64,000 bases of DNA from Sabellastarte sp. h YS-2021 (lineage: Eukaryota; Annelida; Polychaeta; Sabellida; Sabellidae). Positions 12,801-22,749 of the stretch are shown here, one piece after another. The notes beneath the pieces are model-generated. The model worked only from the letters and a program-made list of their open reading frames with translations. It made no database searches and was not told the origin of the DNA. The stretch covers positions 82,798,706 through 82,862,705 of the forward strand of contig OZ024934.1 in the NCBI GenBank assembly GCA_964017235.1, in the 5' to 3' direction. Numbering within the stretch: position 1 is the first letter of the stretch; each line of letters opens with the position of its first letter. The position numbers and the translations under genes were made by a program.

Positions 12801-15800
12801 TGACCATGCAGAAAATAATTTGCATACCTATTTTGTTTCTACAGTCATGGTGTGACGTGTTATGAAAAGGCCAACAGAATGTTTACGTCTTACTTGCATT
12901 TTACTAGTAGGTCACTTGCCTTATTTTCCCATGGCTAGCATGGCACGGTGGCATGTAAGAGAGGCTTTATGCCATAGATGACAGTTGCTGAGTCTGATCT
13001 CATTTTTGGAGGTGGGAAAATATCTCGGTATAGCTTATCAAAGAGTTATAATTAACTTAGGTTTAGACAGTTAACTAATGCAATACTTGACACTAATTAT
13101 TATCTCTACTCTCAGCTTAGTAGGTTAATAAAACATGGAAAAGTAATTTCAGTCATCAACTAGTTATCTCAAACCTTTGAAATCTCCATCTTAATGTACC
13201 AGGATAGAAAAAGGAAAATTTGGGAAAGTCAGAGGACTGTACTTACATACACCTGGCAGCATAAGCCTCAGGGCACTGCGGGGGCTCGGATATGCTACAC
13301 GGATCCACAACACAATTGACATTCATGTTACATTCACAGTACCAGGAGTTGGTGTTGTTGAAGAGTTGAATGGTTTGTTCAAACACTGACGGACAGTCAT
13401 TGATGAGAAGGATCGAACACATAAAGAAATCATCGTGTTGCACCTGTAATTTACTGGAACAGAATTGAAGAGGAAAAAAAAAGTTACATTGAGAAGAAAT
13501 TTGTGACAGTTGTGACCGAGTTGTATCTGTATGTGTGTATCAAAGGGTAGTGGGGAGATAGGACTGCCTAAAAACATCAAATATGACACTTGTAGCAGAA
13601 TGTGTTGTTCAGCACAACCAAAAAAGTACGACAAACTTTGCCTTTTATATCAGTTTTTCTTGTTTGTTTATTATACATACCTTTATCCTGGTTAAATGTG
13701 TAATTGTGAGAAGAACTGTCAAATAGGTTTGTAATGACAAGTGAAATGTAATAATATTTATACCCTGCACATTTTTTTAGAAAGATATGTTTGTGAATGT
13801 GCAAAAAACTATATGTAAGAGTCTATCCTTGCTTTTGATAAAAATACATTTTGTGGTGGATAATAAAACAGGAATATTACTCGACAGGTACACGTTTTAA
13901 AAAATTTGATCAGAAATGAAAACATGATTGATTTGATGTATTATTGTTTTGAGTCATAAACTTGTCTGGAACATCTTAGGCTGAGGGTTCAAGTCCCAGG
14001 CCCTTCCTGAAGTGGGACAGGGAAGTGGCTAGGACATTTTGTTTGGTACTCCCTCATTTTCAAAATGTTGTCGTTTTGTGTGAAATTTTGTCCAAAGTGA
14101 GAACATAGTACAAAATTCAATGGGATATTGAAATGCAAAGACTGAAGTAATAGACAATATTTTTTTTCAAAAAGTTACTTCAAGTTAACTGTTTAACTTA
14201 ATCAATATATCAAACACAGTATATGTTATGTCTGTGATGTTATTAAAAATTATTAAAGCAGTTTAAGTCTTCAGTATTATAGTATTCCAGATATACAAGA
14301 AACAGAAGGCTGAATAACCAACACAACAGATATGAAGAAGAACTCTATATCCCATAAACATACACATTAAATCACAGAGTACAGGCAAACTCCTGCACAC
14401 TTTGGTAAGAATTATTAAATGTTAACTTTGTGTATACCATTTCCGACATTTGTAGTGGTGAAAAATGGCATATGCCACTGTGATAAGAAATATAGAAGGA
14501 AAAATGTCAGACTTTAAACTAAACAATTACTAAATTGATGATACAAAAAGACATTTTACTCGCAGAATGTGAAGATGTCCAGATCTCCATTGTTCATGTG
14601 CTGCAAACTCTCATTAATGTAATTATTCAGATTGGCAGCACAGGCAGCAGCCCTCCACATCTGGGTTACAGAACAGGTGTCCTCTTCTTCCTCTTCATCA
14701 TCATTTGATGCTGAAAGTATATTTGAATTACAGGTGTACGTTGCTTGGTTACTAATCGGCAAATTAACACAACTTACTGACAAAATTAACATATATGCGC
14801 TAATTGTTATGTGTATATAAGGGTGGATTTATCTGTACAGGGAAATAGAGTGATACATGTTCATGTAATAATTTGTACTTGACTCACAAAATTTCAAATC
14901 AATTTATCTCTTAGCATGTAATTATAAAACGAATACAAGAAATCAATGGTAACCTTCATCATCATTATCATCTATTCATATTTCATATCTTTTTGGAAAC
15001 AGTTTTTCCTGTGAGAAGGCTTATTATAATCTTTGTTGATTTTGCCTGATTGCTTCAATAAAATATGGTTTATGAAATTGTAAGCTTGAGGACTTGAGGA
15101 GCATATTTGAAAATAAAGTTAGATATTGCCAACTAATTTTGGTCCACTCAAACCAAAAACCAGTCAGCATTTTGTGCAGTCTTGCAATTTTGACCAGCAG
15201 TTCGTCCAAAAGCAATTTTTCCAACCAACATTTTGTCCACTGGCATTTCATCCATGCACCAAAAATGAACAAAAGGAAGTCATGGCCCCTTTTCCCCTGT
15301 GTATCCATTTTTATCAAAGGCTTAGACTGCGGTTCAGTAAGTCTCATATTTTAGACAAAAAATTCAGCCAAACCTCAGGACGAAACCTTTTGTGATGCCA
15401 AGTGAAATACATCTCAACAAGTCATAGATTTGAGAGGAAATTCTACTTATAAGAATTCTTCTCAACAGTATTCAAAAGTAAAGAGTAATAACTTACTGAC
15501 AGTATCAGATTTAATTCCCAACCAGTACATTGCCTGTGTTTCAACAATTGTTGCCCTGAAAAAAAACACAAACAAAAATACATTAATTGCACATATAATA
15601 GGAATATTATCAGAGGAGTTAAACTATTTTCATTTTCAAAATTGCACCAACACCCATTTCACTTTCACTATCCACATTCAGTAAAAATAGCAATTACTTT
15701 GTCTTGAATATAAAGTAATAGGAGTCATTATTTTCCAATGAAATGAAAGGCTTAAGGGTGAAAGATTAGACTATTCTGTTATGTAAACACCCAAGGTTAC

Positions 15801-18800
15801 TGTATTGGATAAAACAAATTTTACTTAAAACTTCTCACAAAAACCACAGCAAAATCTGTATATATAGTGAGGGGCATCAGCTGACAACTTAATTAATAAC
15901 AGGGGCACTCAGAGAGTGCCCACATCCAACATTAAGGCATAAAGAATTTATATCAGAACATTATCTCTCTTTTTGAAAGCAAAACAGCTCAATAATAAGT
16001 AAATGGGAAAATCCAGATTTTAGATATATTTCTGTATAAAGGAGGTGATTCAGATCACTCTCAAAATTTAATGGGATCTAAGTTAGACCATGACCCATTC
16101 CTCCCACGTTCTTCATGAAGCTACAACCAGTTGTATTTGTGTAATCCTGCTAACAAATAAACAAATGGATGCACAAACGGACAGGTAGACGGGCAGACAA
16201 ACAAACGGTCATGAATTTAATAACTCCTTGGCAGAGGTAATAATATAATAAAGATCTAGGGCTATATTTCACATAAATTGGAAAATACTACCAGGGTTAC
16301 ATAGGTAAGCATAAAATCAGTTGAATCAATGGAGAGAAATTAGCCATAAAGTTTTTTTTTTAAATTCTGACAAAGTCAAGATCCTCAACTGTAGCTTTGT
16401 TATTAAGTACTATCAATACACACAATGTCATAAAAATGCCTCGCATAGTTGAGAAAAAAATAAGCTATACCTCCACTTTGAAACACTGAAGCAAATAGTT
16501 GAAGAGATGGATACAAAAACTACAAGCACTTTTAAGAGCCAGGATAATAAGCAATAGGTATCAATGTAGATGTTGCAGTTTTGGAGAAGCTGATGACAAA
16601 GTGTATGGGGATGAGAATACCGAGAGAACTTGTCAGTATTTTATATCCCAGTTAGTCGAGGCATTCATGGGCGTAGCCTGTGGGGATGGAGCTTACGGAT
16701 GCGGTTTGCCTTTACATTTCTTTATATCTGCGGTAAATAATTTAACATTACTAATGAGCCTTTCTGTCAAAAGTCATAACTTCCTTATTTGTTGTCCAAT
16801 TTTAACAAATCTTGCAGCACTGTGTGCAGCATAATGGGACACAAATTTGATACCAGATAACCTTAAATATCTCCAGAATGTATATGTCCTACCTTGGTTG
16901 CAGTAGCAGGCAAAATTCGACCCCTGACTGAAAACTGATGTAAGATGCAACAGAGGTTCGCAAGCTGTGTACATAGAAACACTCAATGTATAGCCATAAC
17001 CATTTGAATTAATTGCCACAAGCCACACCTGCAAAGCCACAGACAGCACCCATGTACATGGATGCCTTCACTTGCAATGCTGTGATTTTTTCCACCTGAC
17101 CAACCAAAGTTTGCACTCAAGAGCCACTGTGTAGAAGCCGTACCACTTTTCTTTTTACTCATTAATGTTGGTAGCACACTCGGGGGTGATTGTGGTAACA
17201 ATTCAAATTTCAATTTTCAAATATGTTTAAAAACCCTGGTGTACATGATGTAGATGACCCTGGGAATTTAGAGCTGTTAAATTCACAGAGAATCAAGTAC
17301 TACTGACATACTATCCATACACAAGATTTCAGAAAAAAAACAAACTGTAGCCAGTGTTGAGAGAAACTGACCAAAGGGTGTTGAAAGTTTCACAAAAAGT
17401 GCAAAATACCTCACTTTGAGGCGTTTTAACAAACAGATCCAGATGCCATCAACAGTTTTTCACAGTTCGCATATCAATATATGAGATTAATGGTAATTAG
17501 TGTATCTCTAGTGTCATGCAACAATGAAAATATGTCAGTCCCGAATATGGGATTATTACAACTTACTTAAATACACCCTCCTCGAAATCAGAGGGTGCAA
17601 CCCAGGTGAAAGATACTGGCAGGGCCTTGTCATTCCTGTTTCTATGTGTGATGGCTGAACCTTCACTCCCTGGAATAAGTAAGAGGTGTGTGATGTAAAA
17701 TTTAAATGTATTAACCCTTATGTGCTACACTGCACAAATTAAACTAATACATACTAAATATAATACACATACGATATATACAAGGTGAGATTTTCACAAG
17801 ATTTACCTTCAGGATCAATAGTAGTTATTGAGTTTTAGCATGAAAAAATGGACTACATCAATAGCTGCAACTGATATATCCTTTTTATTAATAAAACCCA
17901 AACCAATTACATTTATTGCAAACTAATAAAATTTTAATGCTCTATAATCATCATGAAAGATTCTGAATCAGTTTTATTTATTGCTTTGTTGTTGAATAAC
18001 TAAAAATAATTTACCATAATTATTGACAGAAAAGAGTACTATTAATTGTTAACCTGCAGTGTGCAGGGTTCAAGGACTTATGCCCATACTCACTGAGTGT
18101 AGAGTGCAAGGTCATATATCCAAAGCTAACTGCATTCAGGGCATGTAGTCAGACTAAATTATTACTGCGTTCAGGGTTTAATGTCACATAGTTTATATGG
18201 ATTTGCAGTCATTGAACACAGGGTTGAATGACGTATTTCAACACCCATCAGAACTTAAGGGTCAATGACATATATCTATACCCACTGTATGCAAAGTAGT
18301 TTAAGAGTCAAATTTAATGTTTTGATATTACTTCTGATAAATAAATCAAGCATCAAAATGTAATGAACAGAATAATTATGCAAGAGAGATTACATCATAC
18401 AAGACAGGCTTTCACCTAGAATTACCTGTAAAATTGCTACCCTATGAATTAAAGTAGAGACAGAATATTAAGAATTTACCTCCACAACCCAAATGCTTGA
18501 AATCATCTGAATTCATGGGTTCTTCAAATCTGCCCGCAATCATCTCAGAAGTGTTAGGATGTATGACCTGCAGAAGAATACCTCTGATATTAGACCCGCC
18601 TGGACCCATGATGGTAACTGTGGAGAAAATATAATATTTTATAATTATACTAGAAAATCAAATGGCTCACAAGTTTGGTAGTTAATCACTTGACTCTCAC
18701 CTCTGTGGTCATGGGTTTGGATCCAACCCATGACAACATGAGGGATTCACTGGGTAGTTGCCCTGATATAACCAAAGCTGTTCAGTTTTATTTTTTTAAC

Positions 18801-21434
18801 TGCGAGCTCTTACGAGGCTTGACCATTTAGAGATCACTGTTTTTCACCCGACTTTCATCAATTGTGGTGTAGGATGATGAGTACCTGTCTCATCACTGAA
18901 GTTAAGCAGCAATAGGTTGTGTTAGTACTTGGATGGCTGACCAGCAGAGTTCTAGGCCAGCTATCGGATGTATCTGAATTTGATTTTGTTGCCACACTTT
19001 CATAAATTCTAGTGGGCTATTTGTGTGTCTGGTGGATTTGCAGCTCGTGCATGTAGACTGAAGCACTTTTGCGGCCTTGTTATCCACCACAAACCGTATT
19101 TGGCTTATGTACTGCTACCCTGCATAAATTGGCCACAGGCATAAGTTGGCCGCGTCTCATCTACAGGCTCCAGAAAGACAAATAGGTTATTGTACACCAA
19201 TGAAAACTGTTGCATATAATAAGTTTAGCAATAATACATAATTTCAGAGTGTTGTAGGCCACTCATGTTTAAGCCCTGTGAAGATGTGGTGAGGGCGGCC
19301 AACTTATGCCCGCGGCCAACTTATGCAGGGTGAGATACATTATTTGTACCACTCAGTATGGATAATTAGTGTCACAATTTTTTTTAATATTGTGGAAACT
19401 ATAGAACTTATATAAGATATATACATCAACAGAAAGGTATATATACTGTGCTTCTGCTCGTTGTATTGCATCAACATCCATGCAGCAATGGCTGGGAAAT
19501 CTCCAGTTAAAAATGATTTTTTTTATACTTACAGCCTTTTTGTTCACATTTATTTCTTTAAACATGTAATTATTTTTGTTATGTTTCATGCAAAGTGGTG
19601 GACAATAAAAGAAAAACATCCCTCATTAGACATATACACAAAAATATAAAGTACTCACACTGATCAACAATATAATACTATTGCTGTGCACTTGTATAAC
19701 ACTGTCACCTTTTTGTGAGGTACAATATTTTGTATATGTCATTTTTAGGGGTTTCCTGTGGTATTGATGGGTATGAGAAAAAGATCCCTTGGACACACCA
19801 TATCCCCACGCCATTGCGTTTTTCAGAATCAGTCCAATAAAAATATGGTGATAATGTAATGTAATAAGTAGTTTTATAGTGCTTAATCTTTATCATATGG
19901 CAGACTCTAGGGCATAATAGCAATCCAGGTATTTTATAATCGGGTTACATTTGGTCACAAGGAAACCGCCATAGTTAATAGACATGCACTGAAAATATGG
20001 TGAAGCTAATAAATACAGTTTTCCTGCGTGCACAAATGCAGAAAATCTCTCTTTATGATAGCAGAATATCTGGTGGACATAATAAGGACCACTTCATTAC
20101 AAATTAGTCTGTAGACATGAAAATCTGTGATTTTAGATTCAATTACTGTGGTATAGAGATAACACATTAACCTAGGAAACAAATGGAGGATTGTGAGTCA
20201 TGTATATTAGCCCCTTGAAGACCTAATCAACCAACCAGCAGTGTTTCCCAATGAAATTTCTATGGACTAGCAGATGACACCTCTGTATGGTCATTTTACT
20301 TTCAGCACTGTGATATTCAAACTCTTGTTGTAACGAAATACATTATTTTTAAAGCACACTTGTGGTATCATTCATTTGTTGAAAGTGTGCATTATTTTTA
20401 GGCAATGCACACTTTTTATCTAATTTAAACCTGAGACAGTTTTAAAGAGTTTGTAAGCTTTCAGTTCGGCAAAGTGTTCAAAAGTGTGACTTACTGGGAA
20501 AATACTACACACTATTATTTGACACCTTTGGAGTCTCTTAAAGTGTGCATTATTTTCCCAGTAAGGCACACTTTTTCATACTTTACCTGTCACAAATTAT
20601 CATATAAGAGGACAGTATGGATAATGGGGGAACAGTTATTGTGTTTTACCAACTTAATTAACTGTCTGCAAACGTCAGCACAGTTGAGACCTGTTCACTT
20701 GGTCAGAAAGAGGTTAAGAGTTGAAGTTGGTTTTTAATTTTCCGAACCTGTTCCTTTTTTGTTTTCCAAAAGCAAGAGATAACTGGTTACAGACCAGTTT
20801 AATATGTATTAAATATTTCTTCAAAACCTAAAAAATGAAGCAAAAGTCAGAGTTGAGGTTTTACATCTCTTTCAACAGCCAACCTCATATTAAAGACTGG
20901 CCCTCGCCATTGTCACTTATGTGAGTAGAATCTACACAGAAGCGAGAGTCTGCGATTAGATGTCAAATTTGCTAACCACTAGGTCACTGAGGGTCTTGAA
21001 GCACATAGCTTCATTAATTTGGTAAATCTATATGTTTACAGGTTATACCAAAAAGGCTAATCATGTTAGAACAACATGATTTTTCAAGCCTTTATGTGAA
21101 AAATTTATATTCAATTCCAAATCAAACAATCACTATTAAACACTTATAACTGTTTGTTTCTCTGGCCATTAAGAAATAAACATCTGGATAGAAATTAACA
21201 CACATAAATCAAACACTCACCAGAAACTCTTTCTCCAGGGCTGATATTTTCAGGGGTCACTGATATCCAATAAGGAGGGGGGCTGGTTTGGGGTGGAGCT
21301 CCATGGGCAGCTGCATTGGGTGCCATAGTCTCACACACAAAGGTTGGTGCACCAGACGGATATGCTAGGGCCTTCCCGGCAAGAAACAGACAGGTTACCA
21401 AGGCAACAGTAACAGATGCCATCTTGCTATAAAA
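9726..21434 (-). CDS. Secreted Reeler-domain protein with Cys-rich modules and GPI-like tail (8 coding exons, 348 aa)
   Basis: Assembled by hand from eight exons, join(9726-9841, 11848-11918, 13247-13453, 14560-14710, 15497-15555, 17567-17669, 18480-18617, 21221-21422) read on the minus strand. All introns are GT-AG, phases agree, total 1047 nt including TAG. Residues 1-20 form a signal peptide (cleavage after KALA). Residues 21-165 match the Reeler fold: PSGAP..VCETM..HG..PQTSPPPY at the start, C30 and C112 as the likely disulfide, and SFTWVAPSDFEEGVF later. Then an acidic run (171-178), a helical four-Cys region (C180, C191, C217, C230, C238) and a second module (C257, C259, C265, C270, C278, C286, C291, C294, C308). 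Residues 333-347 are hydrophobic after a small-residue stretch, as in GPI signals. Candidate N-glycosylation sites are N89, N200 and N250. Reeler proteins occur in reelin, SDR2/FRRS1 relatives and insect defence proteins; this one has no DOMON or cytochrome b561 part. Ligand and role are unknown. An acceptor site 12 nt before ATG implies a non-coding first exon upstream. Confidence 0.88.
10484..11139. mobile_element. MITE of the 'gaatacgggcc' family, in intron 7
   Basis: Ends are inverted: GAGCCGGTATTCATAAAC at the left and, on the opposite strand at the right, GGGGCCATATTCACAAAG. The interior is full of 'tgagaccaa..ttggtctca' words. Same family as 38,806-39,638 and 44,734-45,302 but the most diverged. 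Confidence 0.65.
11848..11918 (-). CDS. Reeler gene, coding exon 7
   Basis: Residues 287-310. Acceptor aacattgcAG, donor CAT|GTGAGT. Encodes NYCAGCWAIW and ends before a conserved-looking C308; this NYCxGC pattern is familiar from the C-terminal Cys modules of various invertebrate secreted proteins. Confidence 0.85.
12118..12290. repeat. Small repeat with (taatc)n run and hairpin, in intron 6
   Basis: Starts with a (ctaat)n stretch (12,121-12,140) followed by GCGCAATATCATCCCCAC and its near-inverse ending GTGCGC at 12,190, a stem-loop of about 40 bp. It looks like the end of a mobile element; family not recognised. Confidence 0.4.
13247..13453 (-). CDS. Reeler gene, coding exon 6
   Basis: Residues 218-286. 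Two acceptor AGs lie close together; only the upstream one (ttctgttccAG, exon starting TAAATTACAG) keeps the frame from exon 5, the other would shift it. Donor AT|GTAAGT. Nine cysteines spread from C230 to C286. Confidence 0.85.
13975..14060 (+). repeat. tRNA-related SINE fragment, in intron 5
   Basis: Contains a B-box-like GGTTCAAGTCC at about 13,987 and a short body resembling other SINEs here; the A box is not clear. Confidence 0.35.
14560..14710 (-). CDS. Reeler gene, coding exon 5
   Basis: Residues 168-217. Begins with the acidic run, then C180, C191 and C217 in a helix-like stretch. Reading on past the donor gives an immediate TAA; use of GA|GTAAAA keeps the frame into exon 6. This donor is weaker than the others, so a shorter isoform ending here is possible. 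Confidence 0.8.
15497..15555 (-). CDS. Reeler gene, coding exon 4
   Basis: Residues 148-167. Acceptor of T-run plus CAG, donor TCA|GTAAGT; phase 2 in, phase 1 out. Encodes ATIVETQAMYWLGIKS, the last strand of the domain. Confidence 0.86.
15890..16262. repeat. Dispersed repeat R, uninterrupted copy, in intron 3
   Basis: About 370 bp beginning 'gcactcagagagtgc' and ending near 'ccttggcagaggtaat'. It includes 'aaatgggaaaatccaga', 'aatttaatgggatctaa', then 'gttagaccatgaccca', then 'tgtgtaatcctgctaa' and a (aaac)n-like stretch. It provides the uninterrupted version of the site into which the 11.2-kb Harbinger inserted. This motif set is a very common dispersed sequence in marine invertebrate genomes, from memory. 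Confidence 0.75.
16735..16935. repeat. Dispersed repeat, also present in intron 7
   Basis: The stretch around 'cttatttgt..aattttaacaaatcttgcagcac..ataccagataacctaaatat' is related to 10,105-10,290 (same order of words, many substitutions). Family not recognised; the open frame overlapping it on the plus strand is not credible as a gene. Confidence 0.4.
17567..17669 (-). CDS. Reeler gene, coding exon 3
   Basis: Residues 114-147. Acceptor ttattccAG, donor TTTAA|GTAAGT; phase 1 in, phase 2 out. Encodes SFTWVAPSDFEEGVF, the typical C-terminal strand pair of Reeler domains. Confidence 0.88.
18480..18617 (-). CDS. Reeler gene, coding exon 2
   Basis: Residues 68-113. Acceptor tctccacAG, donor GAG|GTAAAT; enters and leaves in phase 1. 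Encodes the middle of the Reeler domain (GGSNIRGILLQV) and C112. Confidence 0.88.
18668..18792 (+). repeat. tRNA-related SINE fragment, in intron 1
   Basis: A region with tRNA-like spacing: 'gtttggtagttaatcac' and then GGTTTGGATCCAACCC as B box. It abuts the 5S-derived SINE, so it may be part of a composite. Confidence 0.35.
18793..19000 (+). repeat. 5S-rRNA-derived SINE
   Basis: Positions 18,890-18,945 carry the internal pol III promoter of 5S rRNA: GAAGTTAAGCAG (A box/IE region) and TTAGTACTTGGATGG followed by CTGACC (C box), at 5S-like spacing. The upstream part 'gagctc.tacgaggcttgacc..tagagatcac' and the 5S-like core both recur at 56,060-56,300 on the other strand. The flanks of the core are not 5S, so this is a SINE (SINE3 type), not a 5S gene. 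Confidence 0.8.
19117..19331. mobile_element. Short MITE with 37-bp terminal inverted repeats
   Basis: 215 bp with ends ACCCTGCATAA(A/G)TTGGCC, then C(A/G)GGCATAAGTTGGCCGC, on opposite strands at each end. Each end itself holds two copies of GCATAAGTTGGCC. No clear target duplication was found, so the element type is open. Confidence 0.75.
20340..20580. repeat. Foldback sequences built on AAAGTGTGCATTATTTT, in intron 1
   Basis: A hairpin with 35-bp arms: 20,480-20,515 (aaagtgtgacttactgggaaaa) pairs with 20,540-20,577. A related weaker inverted pair lies at 20,355-20,415. Probably a small MITE. Confidence 0.6.
20925..21000 (-). repeat. Family-B SINE head fragment
   Basis: The reverse complement reads 'gaccctcagtgacctagtggttagc', matching the heads at 40,085 and 46,221 with substitutions. 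Body missing. Confidence 0.5.
21221..21434 (-). CDS. Reeler gene, coding exon 1
   Basis: ATG at 21,422; encodes the signal peptide and the first 47 residues of the mature Reeler domain, ending in phase 1 at CTG|GTGAGT. The 12 nt before ATG follow an acceptor made of a long pyrimidine run and CAG, so the leader is probably spliced to an exon I cannot locate. Confidence 0.88.
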
Positions 21435-21476
21435 CTGAAAAAAAAAATAAATAAAGGGAAAAATAATTTTATTTTC

Positions 21477-21478
<2 letters not shown>

Positions 21479-21509
<31 letters not shown>
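21479..21509. repeat. Poly(T) tract, 31 bp
   Basis: A run of T on the plus strand, i.e. poly(A) on the coding strand of the Reeler gene, just upstream of its first coding exon. It could be the tail of an old retroposed copy or a plain homopolymer. Confidence 0.9.
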
Positions 21510-21510
<1 letters not shown>

Positions 21511-22749
21511 TTTAAAAAAAACATAGTTATGCATATATTATTAAAAAAGCAGGAAAGCTAACAAACCACAAACTTTATATAGTAAAACGATTTATCATGT
21601 GAGCAAACAGATTGGCCTTATGACCTGCTCCAGGCTGCTACAGTTCGTAAGATCAATAATAATACTTAAGCCCCAAACCACTCTTGAGAAGTAATCATGG
21701 ACCTTAGTGCAAGGTCCTTCCTCTTAGTGCACTATGATTCTCTGATGAAATTTCTGTCCAATGAGAGTATTGAAAATCCAGACTCTTCAAAAATGCACTT
21801 ATTGTCTAAAAACCCTAACAAAATACAGTCTTGTAAGTCTACAGTAGCCGGGGCTCTCCTATGACTAATATCCCTCAGAGCTAGATCACCTGGCACCATT
21901 TTACAGAGGAATATACAAGAGAGGTCACAGCACCTAACAGATCAATTGTAATAGGACGTGCTTATAGCACCGTATTGCTTGGTTCAAAAACCCTTAGGAC
22001 CAAAAAAGGTCCAGTTGAGAGTATTCAGGAGAGAAATCCTCACTGGTGCAATCTTGGACTCGCCTAAAAATATTTATTGTGATAATATGTTTATAAACCT
22101 ACATGAGTTATACAACTAGTTCCGCTGTGATAAGACCTAGTTAATTTTAGTAAATAAAAGTAAATATTTATATCATAAACAAAATACTTCTGGATATGTC
22201 CATATTGTGATGGGCATTTTTACTATAGGTTTCCATCTTTGTGATTAGCTGATATCTGTGAACGCAATTTATGTTGTCTATTTACCCATTATGTAGAAAT
22301 TACCAGTATAATTTCAACCATAACCCCCAAAAAGGACTCCGAGAGTGCAGATCACCCCCAAGGTCCAATACCTCTGATATGATTAATGAATATAACGATA
22401 AAAAAATCCTTTAAAAATTCCTGGACCCACATGATGATCCAGGTCACCAACAAAGGTTCAATCATCTGTTCCTTATGCCATTCTCATCTTTTCCTCTGAA
22501 TTCCATCAAAATCTGTTTTCAACTTTTCAAGTTATATTGCAAACAAACAAATGCAACCAATTACATATCCATGTATTTCCTTGATGAAGATTAATATAAG
22601 AACAAGCAATCAGTGTCCATTAACGGGCTCTTTGTCAGCTTACTGTGTGTTTTGAGTTTTGGACTAGATGTGAAAGAAGACAAGAAAACAAAAGTTGTGC
22701 CCTGTAAATCGTATTCAGAAGTAAAGCACCAGGTTCACTGTTAAGGAGT
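21510..22749. other. Upstream region of the Reeler gene, no gene seen
   Basis: About 1.2 kb without supported coding sequence or clear repeat. A non-coding first exon and promoter of the Reeler gene may be here, but I could not identify them. Confidence 0.5.

Noticed and set aside
13323-13634. 103-codon minus-strand open frame overlapping Reeler exon 6
   Set aside because: It is exon 6 read in the wrong frame plus intron; the phase-consistent frame uses the upstream acceptor.
15094-15395. Overlapping open frames on both strands near 15.1-15.4 kb
   Set aside because: Inside Reeler intron 4; contains repeated 'ttttgtcca/tggacaaaa'-type words rather than conserved coding sequence.
16499-16834. 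111-codon plus-strand gene inside a Reeler intron
   Set aside because: Overlaps a dispersed repeat, no protein family features, no splice or promoter support.
18861-18950. 5S rRNA gene
   Set aside because: Only the internal promoter region resembles 5S; ends differ and the same composite recurs at 56.1-56.3 kb.
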